DNA of 64,000 nt from Uloborus plumipes (taxonomy: Eukaryota > Arthropoda > Arachnida > Araneae > Uloboridae), in NCBI GenBank assembly GCA_038373865.1, contig JAXGGA010005853.1, forward strand, positions 1-64,000. Reading direction: 5' to 3'. Positions 47,696 to 58,891 of this stretch are shown here, piece after piece. The translations under genes were made by a program, and so were the position numbers. Under the pieces are notes generated by a model. That model had not been told where the DNA came from. It saw nothing but the letters and a program-made list of their open reading frames with translations, and did not search any database. Each line of letters begins with the position of its first letter. The stretch's first letter is position 1.

Positions 47696-48268
47696 AGAAA
47701 TAATAACAAGTTTAAAAAACTATAACCCGACTACAAAAAAAAAAAAAAAAGCACTGAAAGGTAAGAAACAAGGTCGGTGCTATTTAATATCATCGTCTTA
47801 TTAAATAAAACAAGACGTTTGATATCTTAGCTATACCTGTTTATTTAGTTCTACGACTTGAACCCTCTGCAAGTTCCACATTAACAACATAATTCAATTC
47901 AAATGCTGTAGTCGTGCGTTGTCAACTACAGAAAGCAAGCATTGATACACAAGCAAACATATTAGTTTGATCTATATATATATATACAAGAATGTTAAAT
48001 TAGGTTATAATGTTATTCTATCAAATTGTTTTTCTGTAGTTGACAACGCACGACTACAGCATTTGAATTGAATTATGTTGTTAATGTGGAACTTGCAGAG
48101 GGTTCAAGTCGTAGAACTAAATAAACAGGTATAGCTAAGATATCAAATGTCTTGTTTTATTTAATAAGACGATGATATTAAATAGCACCGACCTTGTTTC
48201 TTACCTTTCAGTGCTTTTTTTTTTTTTTTGTAGTCGGGTTATAGTTTTTAAAACTTGTTATTATTTCT
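47696..48268. repeat. near-perfect long inverted repeat (~238-bp arms)
   Basis: Left arm 47696-47934 and right arm 48031-48268 are reverse complements with about three differences: a shifted base in a T/A run, one base of A-run length, and G47817 against A. A 96-bp AT-rich spacer (with a TATATATATA run) separates them. Each arm includes CCCGACTAC plus a run of 15-16 A, and TGTAGTCGTGCGTTGTC. Read from either strand a transcript would fold into one long hairpin. No ORF in the arms. Confidence 0.95.
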
Positions 48269-48375
48269 TACTTTTTAGAGCTTTTTTGTAGTCGGGTTAC
48301 AGGTTTTTAAAACGTTTTTATTTTACCCCACTGTATATTAGCAAATGAATATACATTACAAAATTAAATGTACAT

Positions 48376-49319
48376 GGGCGATTCTCTGTAAACTGGTAAT
48401 AGGCTGTCCGGACTGAGTATTTTAAAAATAATAAAGTGTAATAAAGTAATTATCGCTCTTAATACAAGTAAAGCATTAATACTTTCTGGCCCAATTGTAT
48501 TTGGAGTGATAACAATTTAATTTTTTTTTTTTCTAGAAATTATCTAAGCGCCAAAAACACAGTCCCCTGGCTGTCCCAATCCCATAGTCTAACTGTTAAA
48601 GATAGTATTTCAAAAAATCTATAAACGCTACGTAAATTTGGCAGTTAATATCTAAAAATAGAATAATGAAGCTCTATTTTTCTTATGAAATAAGGTATAA
48701 TTACGTATTTCTAAAACTTAAAATTGTCATGTAAATTCTGTCCGGAGTTTTTTCAAACAGTCCCCTGCAACAGATTCAAAGCTGTAGTACGAAAAATCTA
48801 CAATTTTTGCAAATTCTTTTTGGCATGAAGTTTAAAGTAATCAGTCTGAATTTGCCGAAATCGTCGAGAACGGTGTGGAAACGCTACTTTGCTTAGTTTG
48901 AGAGCCACATTTGTGATGAAAGTATGCATCAGGGTCGTTGCGAAAACAGTCCTCTGGGATGTGATTTTATTAATGTCAATTAATTTAATTATAAAACATA
49001 TTAGTTATTATGTCCACGATTTGTGCCAAAATTTATAGGTATTATCGTAACTAATTATGTTCCAATAGTTTTGCAGATATTACGCAACAAAGAGCAAAAA
49101 TACAGTCACCTGGCACAGTCCCCTGCCTAGTTATACTAGGCGGGGGACTTACCCCCTATCATGATTTATCAGAAAAACACAAACTTCAATTGGCCCTCTT
49201 TCAAACCAAAGTAATAGATTCATTTTCTGAGCAATAGTATTATAATTATACGAACATTTCAAAAAACCGTGCCCGGACAGATTTCGTGTGAAAAATGACG
49301 AGTTTACAGAGAATCGCCC
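48376..49319. mobile_element. GGGCGATTCTC-type transposon without gene
   Basis: Terminal inverted repeats GGGCGATTCTCTGTAAACT of 19 bp or more, flanked by ACAT on both sides (48372-48375 and 49320-49323). The motif ACAGTCCCCTG, exact or with a change, recurs at least five times inside. The 4-bp duplication and GGG start link it loosely to the GGGTCATTCC families. No transposase ORF. Confidence 0.85.
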
Positions 49320-49355
49320 ACATAACAAAAAAGTATGAAAAGTTATATGGGTAAT

Positions 49356-50985
49356 TAATTTCATGCTAAAATCTAGGTCAGCCTTAAACTGGAAATTCAT
49401 TGTTGATTGCGACTTTTGTTTGAACTAATTTGAACTAAAACACACTTAGATACGAAAATATCGGTTAATATTGGTGCTTGTCTAGGAATAATCGATCTTT
49501 CCTCTTATTAAATTCTAGTAAAAAGTAGCCTATGACACTCGAGACTCGAAAACGAATCGATTGGCACCTCATTCATCAAAATCGAATGAATAGTTTAGGA
49601 GCTACGGTGGAACATCCTTAAGGGGTTACAGTACCTTTCTAACAAATTTCTTTAATTTAAGTGAAAAGGTTAATTCTTTGAAATATTTGTTTCTGCACTT
49701 GTTTAAAAATCAATAATTTATTTTCAAACATCAAAAATTTTGAAAACTTTTTTTGAAAATTTGAAAAATGTAAGAAAATTTCAGTTTTTTTAAAACCCTA
49801 AGGCTTTTTTGTTTTTGCACTAATTTCAAAATTTCTTTTTGCGAAATGATCACAAGGAGAACCTCAACAAATCTGTGCATTCATTTTCTTATATTTTGAT
49901 TAGAAAATATTTTGTGACCTTTTATGTAAAAAAATCTTAGAAAATTTTGTTCTTCGAGGTTTGACAAACTCTAAAAATTTTTGTAATTTATAAAACGCTT
50001 ATTCAATGCACAGTTTTGTTAAATATATTATCCTGAGTGCAAAAAATATTGCTTTAAAGTTATATCTTTAATAGAAAAAATTCCTTAGCATTTCTAGTAA
50101 CATAGAAACACTAAAAACTGATCACCGAGAAAAAGCACTTTAAAGTTTGGCTTTTCCATTAGAACACATAGCCTGTATGCCCTAAAGTCACTCATAACTT
50201 TTTAAATAATTTAGCTAGAACAATGCTGTTTTTTTCTGAGTGTTTTAAATAACTTTTACTTTTGAAATAAGCAATAAAAAATTTTTTGGTCTTTTGGTCA
50301 TTTTTGAGGTACTGTAACCCCTTAACCACAAACATAGCCAGACTGCTAAAAACATAACCCTTTCTTTAGGCTTTGCCGTAGTCGGGTAAAAAATGTAGCT
50401 TACCTTTTAGTCTACTTCTTGAGATTTACGGCACCATAAAACATGTAACATATGTCGAAGCGCATCAAAGGTTCCGAGCTTTCAAGATTTCATGTAATGT
50501 ACAAAAATCATGCAATTCAAAATGAAACTTTTGCCTATTTAAATACAAGTTTTCACGTCACGAGAAACAAGTGTTGTCAAAACAGAAGCCTTGAAATTCA
50601 AGTTTAACTGGAAAAATGCATGTGCAAAATAATGAATTGAAACAAATATTTAATAACTATCTTCTATGTATATATTGCTTTGAACTAATTTCATGCTAAA
50701 ATCTAGGTAAGCCTTACACTGGAAATTCATTGTTGAACACACTTAGCTCCGAAAATATCGGTAAAAATCGATGCTTGTCTAGGAATAATCGATTTTTCCT
50801 CTTGTTAAATTCTAATAAAAAGTAGCCTATGACACTCGAGACTCGAAAACGAATCAATTGGTACCTCATTCATCAAAATCGAATGAATAGTTTAGGAGCT
50901 ACGGTGGAACATCCTTAACCACAAACATAGCCAGACTGATAAAAACATAACCCTTCCTTTAGGCTTTGCCGTAGTCGGGTAAAAA
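49356..50985 (+). repeat. direct duplication of a ~300-bp segment
   Basis: Segment 49356-49617 plus 50326-50393 (interrupted by a TTAA element) is repeated at 50686-50985. Both contain AAAACGAATCRATTGG, GTTTAGGAGCTACGGTGG and end TTTGCCGTAGTCGGGTAAAA. The terminal GTAGTCGGGT also occurs in the arms of the inverted repeat at 47.7-48.3 kb. The 50394-50685 interval shows no gene. Confidence 0.85.
49618..50325 (-). mobile_element. TTAA-inserted MITE family 2, copy 2
   Basis: TTAA|GGGGTTACAGTACCT at the left and AGGTACTGTAACCCC|TTAA at the right. Flanks read GGAACATCC and CCACAAACATAG, and the same flanks meet at a single TTAA (50915-50918) in the neighbouring duplicate, giving the pre-insertion site. 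This confirms both ends and the TTAA target. Confidence 0.93.
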
Positions 50986-51148
50986 TATATATTATAATTT
51001 AAAAAATACAAATAAACTAACTAAAGAACGAATAATAATAAGAAAGATGTAAATTAAAAGTGGTGAAACCGGAGTCATCAACGGAAACCAGAGCTATCAT
51101 TGGAAAATTCATCTAATGGTTTGAGGGCCAAAATTTTAAATCTGTTTA

Positions 51149-52117
51149 TCTATATACATAAAAAACTTTTGAAAACGTATGTCCGGGGTAATCTTCCAAA
51201 CTACTGAACCGATTTTAACCATTTTTTCACCGTAGATAGCTACAGTAACAGGGAGCAGGATAAGCTATAATTTATTTATAAAAAGCTTAGTTTAAAAAAG
51301 TTATTATGGAAAACAGTTAATTTTATGTCATTTCCCCATTAAATGATTAAATTTTCAACCCAGTGTTGCAAAAATTTGGTGCCATGCAGCAACAATATTG
51401 ATTGTAATCATATTGAAAATTTTGAACCAAGGCTTCTCCGGAGTAAGTATGGAAATTATTATTGCCTTCTAAGGATTTTTATATTTATCTGAGCCAACAA
51501 TCGCTAACGGGTGAAATAAAAAAAAAATGATTTTGGCAATAGTTAGAGAATAGAAAGTTTTTATAGTCAAAAAAATTTCTAAATTAGGTACATAAGATGT
51601 TTTCACCTCACCAATGTTGTCACGAGGATAGAAACTAATAATGGGACTTAGGGCCGAATTCAAGTGAAACACCATTGCAATCGCTTCGAGGCGTTTGCAT
51701 ATTGCAACCGCTACTGTAAGTCGAATTCAAGTGAATTCGTTTCACTTGAATCCAAATTTTGGAATTTGCGATTGCATTGGTGAGTTGCGATCGTCCGTGT
51801 TTCACTTGAATCCCTGCCTTATTTAACGAGCAATATTTGGAAATGGTTAATTTCAGTGCGATTGATACTGTAAATATATATTTATTTTAATATACCAAGC
51901 TTATAACATTTCCTATTTACTCAAACATTATTTGTAGCTTGCTATTTTTTTTAGCTTGCATTATTTTTTTTATAGTTTATCCATAACATAGCTATTGTTT
52001 ACAGAAGTAGCCATTGTGTTTATAGATATGCACTTTAGTGTTAGGTAATTTATGAATGAGTTTCACTAAACCACCCTACACCCACAGACACCCGGGCAGG
52101 GCCGGGTACCCGGCTAG
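51149..52117 (+). mobile_element. Helitron-type non-autonomous element 3
   Basis: It starts A|TCTATATACATAAAAAAC, carries CTGAACCGATTTTAACCA close to the 5' end like the element at 6196, and ends GCCGGGTACCCGGCTAG|T behind a GC-rich hairpin. A smaller inverted-repeat element is inserted at 51650-51815. No replicase gene is present. Confidence 0.72.
51650..51815. mobile_element. short inverted-repeat element inside Helitron 3
   Basis: The ends read AGGGCCGAATTCAAGTGAAA and, from the other side, AGGGATTCAAGTGAAACAC: inverted repeats with a 3-bp difference. An internal palindromic stretch (GAATTCAAGTGAATTC) repeats the same core. No clear target duplication was seen, so the exact ends are provisional. 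Confidence 0.55.
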
Positions 52118-52147
52118 TTGCAATATATACGCAGAGATAAATAGATA

Positions 52148-52510
52148 CACAGTGTGATCTAAAAATAACCGACCTTTTTAGTGATAGGAGAAAATAATCC
52201 CTGCGATACCTTTTAAAGCTAATATTTATTTAAAATTGGGTAAATTTTACTCAGTACAAGGTTATGTACGGTCGACCAATTTATCCATAGAATTTTAAAT
52301 TATGTTATACGAATGTTCTTTTGCATCAGTGTTCAACGACTAGAACATAAGCTCCTTTCATTGAATTTTTCACTTTCCAGAACATAAAATATACTCTCAC
52401 AGTGATATATCAGGTGAATATAGAGGATGGTGGTAATATCCTCCATATAATGGTGGTAATATGGAGGATGGTGGCATGGAGGATCAGGCGGAATTGAAAA
52501 CCCTTATCTG
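52148..52510 (-). pseudogene. mariner-like transposase remnant, C-terminal part
   Basis: Minus-strand translation gives HHPLYSPDI followed by pieces reading KELMF and SLNTDAKE, which match the conserved mariner YSPDLAPCDFxLFP region and the segment after it, with several stops. The right boundary on the minus strand, AAAAGGTCGGTTATTTTTAG then ATCACACTGTGT at about 52148-52178, resembles a mariner inverted end. Between 52420 and 52490 the coding sequence is disrupted by short repeats of GGTGGTAATAT and ATGGAGGAT. The N-terminal half and the other end were not found. The sequence from 52510 to 52900 may be more of the same but is not readable as protein. Confidence 0.45.
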
Positions 52511-53028
52511 TTTTTCATCGACATTTTTGATTTTGTAAGTTTGCGTATTGTCACGCCATAGAAAACACTGTTTTCTTTTTGAATATTTGGTTCTAACACG
52601 AACAAATCTCGATACCAAGAACTTAAAAAATTGTAAATAATATTCTCCGCTAATAGTTTATACTTTTGTAGCCGTTTGAGATTTTTGGTCGTCTAGGTCT
52701 TGATTAATAATTTAAACAAATCGTCACGGCCATTTTTAAAACGTGTAAACCACGTTTACCGTTTGACGTTCAATCATTTTAGTGCGAGTATGCAGTCGTT
52801 ACCATAAACTTTTTCGAACAATTTGTAAGTAACAGCAAATTTTTATCGATTGCAAAGCAAAATTTAACATTTGTTAACTTTTTTAAGACTTAAGTATAAA
52901 AATTACTGTCGTTTAAGTGCGCTTAATTTTTTAACTCTCAACCACACACAATGAGCGTAAACGATAAAGCATTTGAAAGAATAAATACGGAGCTTTCTTA
53001 TTATTTGAATGCCCACTTAATTGCGGTA

Positions 53029-53857
53029 TACTGCAAAAAATGGACTGTTATTTTTACAGCATCCCTAGCAGCATAATCTCATCGGCAGGTGATCGGCCAT
53101 TCATCGAAACCCGATGAAATTTTCATCGGCCGATGATGTTATTCGATGAGTTCTCATCGGGAATTGCTCCAATATGTCCCATCGGCCAAACATAATCCGA
53201 GCAGCAAAATCCGACGCGTTTTGCTCGAAATACGATGAGATTTGGAGTAATTTACGAGCAGTGTAGTCCCGTGCCGATGAATTTAGGATCAATTTTGGAT
53301 ACTCGGCTTATTTTCATCGGGAAAGTTGATCGGAAGGCTATCGCTTTCCGGTGAAAAGTAGCTCATTGAAAACCGTGCTCAGATACTGATCGGATCGATG
53401 TCATCGTGCGTTACGGAATCAGTTTACGAGGATTTCGATGATCGGCGAGCGAAATCCGATGAGTTGATGCTACTTGGGATAACACTGGCAGCCGAGATTC
53501 CAATTTAAAACTGTAAAATGCACAGTAATAAACAGACAAATTAGCAATTTTACAGTTTTTTTCTGTAAAGTTAGCAATTTTAGTTTATTGCCGTAAAATT
53601 TAGCTGTATTATATAATAAAAGCAACATTATAATACTGGCAGCAGAGGTTCCAGTTTAAAACGGTAAAATGTACGGTAATAAACTGTAAAATTAGTAATT
53701 TTACAGTTTATCACTGTAAAATTGGAAATTTTCCAGTTTGGTACTGTAAAAGCAGAAATTTAGCAGTTTATTACTGTAAAATTAGCAATTTTTGCAGTTT
53801 ATTACCATAAAACTAACTGAATTATACTGTAAGTATAACGTTTATTTTTTTACAATG
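53029..53857. mobile_element. TTTACAGT-type MITE containing a nested element
   Basis: Ends TACTGCAAAAAATGGAC and TATTTTTTTACAATG, flanked by TA on both sides (53027-53028, 53858-53859), as in Tc1/mariner-type insertion. Internal TTTTACAGTTTATYACTGTAA motifs match the copies at 29450 and 61273. A second element occupies 53063-53478. Confidence 0.78.
53063..53478. mobile_element. ATCGG-rich MITE nested in the TTTACAGT element
   Basis: Imperfect inverted ends CCCTAGCAGCATAATCTCAT and, from the other side, CCCAAGTAGCATCAACTCAT. The inside is filled with short CATCGG, CGATGA and GATCGG words on both strands and is richer in GC than its surroundings. AT flanks both ends (53061-53062, 53479-53480), and removing the element rejoins host sequence as ACAGCATAACACTGGC. 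The minus-strand ORF 53101-53292 is a by-product. Confidence 0.82.
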
Positions 53858-54081
53858 TACCTGTACTATGATTTAAACTCAGTTATTTTTATATCATACT
53901 CTGTATATGCACCGTAGATAAGTGAATTCTCCAGACCGCTGGAGATCTGGATCTGGATAACAGATCCAGATCGTTAGTGAAACATATTTGACATCACTCC
54001 ACAACTGAATTACATTATTTTTCCGTTCAAGTTATTACTCAAAAATGATTATTCATAGTCAGGACCCAATGCGCGAATAAA

Positions 54082-54200
54082 AGTCATTACGGGGTATAGA
54101 GAGGAATATCACTGCGTGTTGTTTTCTTTGCACACTTGTGTCCGTACAAGAAAAGTTGTTTTACAGCTAAGCAAAGGACCATTGTTTTTATTCCGGGCTT
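54082..54200 (+). repeat. dispersed partial copy of the 43.7-kb repeat
   Basis: Contains GAGAGGAATATCACTGCGTG then TTGTTTTCTTTGCACACTTG, a diverged match to 43705-43790. Shows that the repeat is a dispersed family, not only a local duplication. Confidence 0.65.
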
Positions 54201-54659
54201 TATTTTTAGCGGAAATTAAATAAGCAAGCTTGTACGAGAGAGCCTAACTACAATGGTTGACGAAAAGAAACAATAAATAAATAATTATGCGTATAAAAAA
54301 TGCCATATTAGGGCGTAGCAATAGGGCGTAGCGTTAAAATCAAGATTTCTAAGAGGTTCGCTGCAGCTCTATTTGTACCCTTAAATGGGTACTTTTTTTC
54401 TCTCTCAAAATGTGTTTACACAGTTCTTTAGTTGGTGCTTTCTTTTAGTGCTAAAATATGGCTGCTCACCGGGTGATTGCTATTATTTTTTCTCCAATTT
54501 TGCACTTTTTAGCAATATAGCCTAGTGGACCCCTTTTACGAGCTGACGGAAACCCAGGTTTTCTGTAAATCATATTTTGAGAAATTCTAGTCTACGCTAC
54601 ACGAAATTAATTTTCTCAGCATCAGTTTAAAGTGCTGCTAAAAATCACACCAAAGGAAC

Positions 54660-55250
54660 AAGTCGTGATACGGAATTCTGCAACCTCAGAGGTTTAACAT
54701 TTCCTCCATCCCTAAGTGGCAGACGAAACAAGTTTGACGAAGCAACAAGCGGTAACCACTAATCTTCCTCGTTTGACAGGTCCTCTGCCAATTCGGTGGG
54801 AGGGGTTGCCTCATCCAGAGAGGAGGGATGTCATTTTTCTCCATCCATACCGGGAGAGAGGGGGGTGGAAGAGTTTATTATTATTAGCGGTGGCTTCGTT
54901 CTTGACAATGACTCATGACTCCAGCGAAGATTTCCTCTTGGGGGGACTCTCACTCTCGAACTCGACTCAGCTGTGCCGGTCCACAGAAATCCGATTTGAA
55001 GCTCCCGGTATAAAAGTGGCTCGAAATTTGATCAGGGCCGTTTTGGAAAGGGAGAGCACCCCATTAAAAATGCAGGTTTCGATTGTGCAGTAAGGGTGGA
55101 GGGAGGTATTGTTCCAGAGCTGTCTGTGGGGGGTTAAGGAGCGGTTGTGTTCTGCGCTCGGGGTTGATGAGCAATTTGATGGTGGCTGAGATTCAAGCGC
55201 CGTTTAAGGATGGGATCCGTGGGGAAGTGTAAATGGGGTAGTCGATTTTT
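54660..55250. other. GC-richer island with CAGCTG E-box
   Basis: Contains CAGCTG (54968-54973) and a GTATAAAAG stretch (about 55008). The plus ORF 54716-55093 (125 codons) has no recognisable domain and starts at no clear exon boundary. Candidate enhancer. Confidence 0.4.
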
Positions 55251-55449
55251 TACTCTGATTTATGTTTGTTCCGGATATAGAAATTTTAAAACCAAGCTGC
55301 GTGAGGGTGAAGTGTATATATTTAAACATTATTACTACGCCCAAGAATAGGTCGTTCAACAATCCTATGCTATTTGCTCAAAGATGTTCGATTTTTGAAT
55401 CTACAAATTTATCTTTTCTTTAAAAATGGAAATTAGCAGATGATGCATA

Positions 55450-55698
55450 TTGGAGGTGCAAGTGGATAAAGGTGATAAGTGATCATTTCTGAAACTTGCT
55501 TTTTACCACGGACGAAGGTGATAAGTCTATCAGTATCATGTCCCCTTAGTCACAGAAATGATTGGTAACTAAGAATATGACCCTGTTTTACCCGTTGAGA
55601 AAAATCCATTAAAAAATAACACAACATTTTTTTGAAAGCTTTTTTCTGGAAATTTGAAAAAATGTCACATATCACTTCTATCCACTCGTCCCTTCAAT
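55450..55698. mobile_element. MITE with GGGCAAGTGGATAAAGGT ends, copy 2
   Basis: Left end TTGGAGGTGCAAGTGGATAA then AGGTGATAAGTGA; right end TGTCACATATCACTTCTATC then CACTCGTCCCTTCAAT. Shares the internal TTTTTTTGAAAGCTTTTT block with copy 1. Confidence 0.78.
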
Positions 55699-55833
55699 TA
55701 CGTTTTATCTACTTACCAAGAAAAGATGCGATAGAGTAATAATTTAAAAAAAAGCAATCAAACGAGCATGGTAGAGCATGTCTCTGGACGCATAAATTAT
55801 TTGCCCTTTGTCGAAATCTGAGGTCTTAGTCTA

Positions 55834-55866
55834 CCGAAATTAAAAAAAAAAAAAAAAAAAAAAAAA
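55834..55866. repeat. long poly-A tract
   Basis: About 26 consecutive A followed by GAAGAAGAAA. Could be the tail of an unrecognised retroposon, but no body was identified upstream. Confidence 0.8.
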
Positions 55867-57836
55867 GAAGAAGAAAAAAGTCGCTTTATTTAGCGAGTTT
55901 CAGTGAGCAATGGGAAACCCCTTTCACGCACAAGCAGTTGGTGAATCTGTGTGATCAATTTTTTGCCAAGTTTTTTAATTTTGAGCTTTTTTTTTATTTC
56001 GTAAAGCTGCAAGACTTTAGATCTCGATAACAGGATGAGGGAAAATATTTTTCGTTAAAAATATATCTGAAGATATTCTTTCAATTGCTACCAATTTGAA
56101 CTTTTTCTCATTGTTACACTAGTTGTGTGTTCCCCTGGTTTAATAATCTACTTGTTAAATTTAAATAGATTTTAGAATAGACCATAATTTAGAGGGGAGG
56201 AAAGAAAAGTCATAGATAGCGTGGAAAGTCAAGAGATGAAACGAAGTGCTGATTGATATTAGATAATACCTTTTCATAAATAGGATTTGATATTAATCAG
56301 AGAGATTCTCGTACTAGTCGAACTTCTACCCCTGTGTTTTTCGACAAACCACGTAAAAGAAATCGCAGCCGATTTGTCAATCTGGTAAACAATGAATCTC
56401 GTGACCGAGTCGATAATGGTAGCGACATTTATCCGAAGTGTAAGAATTGGGTTAATTTTTTAGAACGTATTCTTTAATTTTATCTTTTTATTTTACTTAA
56501 TTGCAAAAATAATACTATGGCAGTGATAATACTTGCGCTATGATAAATTCATAAAGAAAAAGAACTTGAAAGAAGTTGTAGCACTTTCATGACACAAGAA
56601 ATTTAGAAAAAAAGAGTGCTTAGTTCCTGCGAGGTGAGTAAGTAAACTTTCATGATTAAAAATAAAAAAAGAGTACATAATTACTGAATTATTGTGTCTA
56701 TAATGCACACAATATCACATAAGGATGTATATCTATATTTATACTAGCATGCTGATCATGGAAATAACACATAGAGATCGAAATAATGACGTGTTTTAAT
56801 GAGACTTTTCCGCTCAGTATTATCCCCCGTTTAAGTTAATGTTTAACTATACCACATTTTTTCGTTCATAACAGTCGCTACTACACATTGAAAAATAAAC
56901 TTTACTGAAATATTATTCTACCAACTTATTTAACTTTTAAGAATCAACTAATAATGTGTTTTGCTGAAATATAATTAGTTCTTCAAAAGCGAATAATTAT
57001 GTTTGATAATTTCAGTTTTAAGGAAGAAATTAATTTCTGAAGACTAAAATAATAATTTCTAAATACTGAAAATGTGTGACAAATTAGTAGCTGAAAATAA
57101 AAATAAATATTATCACTAAACTATTTTGATTATGTTAGTTTCTAAATAGCAAAAGCTCTTTTCAGTCACTTTTTCATCAATAAAAGAAACAAATAGCATA
57201 CATTCTGGATCTATTTTGAGGGTATGAGCACTTGCTTGCAGATTTTTTTGCGCACTCATAGTACATAATTTTGTGCATTCTTATATATTTTTTAACTAAG
57301 TACTATAATATAGGAACAGGAAAACTTTATTACTCGTCGTTTTTAAAAGTTGTACTCCTTTCGCCACGATAAAGATGAAACTTCAATATAAATCGGAAGT
57401 AATTACATGGAATGCAAACGGAAATGATGTCGCAAATTTTGAATATTTGGCAATTTCTTATTAGTGGCTATAGTAAAACTCAGCACCTAGAAGCAAGAAA
57501 TACCCGAACCTTAATTTTGAAAGTATTTTTAAAAAAGAAACATTAGTTATTAAAGGGCATTAACACACTCCAAGTGGCACAAAGGTTATTAAAAAAATGT
57601 TCATGAAAATGTTGATAAAAAGTTAGTTCCTATTGCAGCGATCGTCCAGATAAATTTTGAGAATGAAAATTGTCGTGTGTTTTGTGGAACAATTATAACG
57701 CTGAAAAAAAAATCCCAAATTTGCAATGAACATTTCTTAGATGTGTTCTAGAGTTAAAAGAAGTTATTTTATTGAGTACGTGGAGATGAAGATATGTAAC
57801 AGTATATTAAAAAAGCCATTCAAGCGTAATTTCATT
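55867..57836. other. AT-rich DNA, nothing seen
   Basis: No ORF above 60 codons and no structured repeat found. 56300-56450 is slightly richer in GC. Confidence 0.55.
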
Positions 57837-58357
57837 TTAACCCATTAATGCCTAGCGTCCCTTTTTAGGGACGGTCCAAAAAAGGGTCTGAATTTCCTCA
57901 AAATGAATATTTCAACCAAATAATAGTGTTAAGTCAGTACCTTGGTATTGTTTCAATTCGTTATTAACAGATTGCAGCACATAACCATTGTAAAGTGTGT
58001 TCTGTAGCAGTTTTAATACGATCTTTATCAAAAATGACATCGTTGACAATCTCAAGAAAAAAGCTAAGTTTTCAAAGTTATTCCCAGCTTCCCAGTTTAT
58101 GTTAATTGCTGCTTTTATTTCTCCTTATAAAATGTTTATTTAAATATTATATCGCAGACAGAAAAAAAATTTAGTGAAGAAAGTATGTACCCTCTGGGGT
58201 CTATCGTAACTTTTAAAGAACGATTTTTCTTTCCTTAATAAAAAAATTATTTTTTACATGATATTTGTTTTATTAGTTTTCCTGTCCATTAAACACTGTT
58301 TGTAACCAGTATACAAAATTGCTTTAGAAAAAAAAATGTTAGGCATTAATGGGTTAA
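57837..58357 (+). mobile_element. TTAA-inserted MITE family 1, copy D
   Basis: TTAA|CCCATTAATGCCTAGCG with the hairpin CGTCCCTTTTTAGGGACG, and GGCATTAATGGG|TTAA at the right. This copy has the best preserved ends of the family. No coding capacity. Confidence 0.85.
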
Positions 58358-58620
58358 GCGTGGGAACTTTCCTAGTTCTGCATTAGGTTTTATAATGAGT
58401 GGAAATGAGAGGAAATGTACACCTCCAACCGATAGACAAACACAATATTTTATACTGGTTTTTGTTTTTAAGATGTATAGAAAAAAAAACTTTTTAGCTA
58501 GAAAAATCTTTTAAACCTTTTTTTATTAGAAAAAAAGAATAAAAACAATACGAGCTGTTCATTCGAGAGGAGGAGAGATTGACACTTTACAGTCAAATTA
58601 GCAGGGTCCATAGATGTATA

Positions 58621-58891
58621 ATTGAAGGGCTTTCTGCAAAAAGGAGGTAGCTCCATTTTCAATGTCTTCAAAATGTCTGTCTATTAGACTATTAACTTAA
58701 AATAAAGGTCACCTTTCTTGTTCTAATATTTAAAAAAAATCCTCTTGTATACTTCTTAGTGCAGTTATATAAGAGGATTCATAAATTTTAAAGAAACTTT
58801 TATAATGCAATTTTCCGCTATAAGCTTTAATGCAGACATTTTGAAGGCATTGAAAATGGAGCTACCTCCTTTTTGAAGCAAGCCCTTCAAT
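58621..58891. mobile_element. MITE with ATTGAAGGGC ends
   Basis: Inverted ends of about 44 bp: ATTGAAGGGCTTTCTGCAAA then AAGGAGGTAGCTCC, against GGAGCTACCTCC then TTTTTGAAGCAAGCCCTTCA. The first nine bases match the ends of the GGGCAAGTGG family, but the rest differs. No gene. Confidence 0.85.

Noticed and set aside
54716..55093. 125-codon ORF as a gene
   Set aside because: No domain, no exon signals, and length is expected in a GC-richer island with fewer stop codons.
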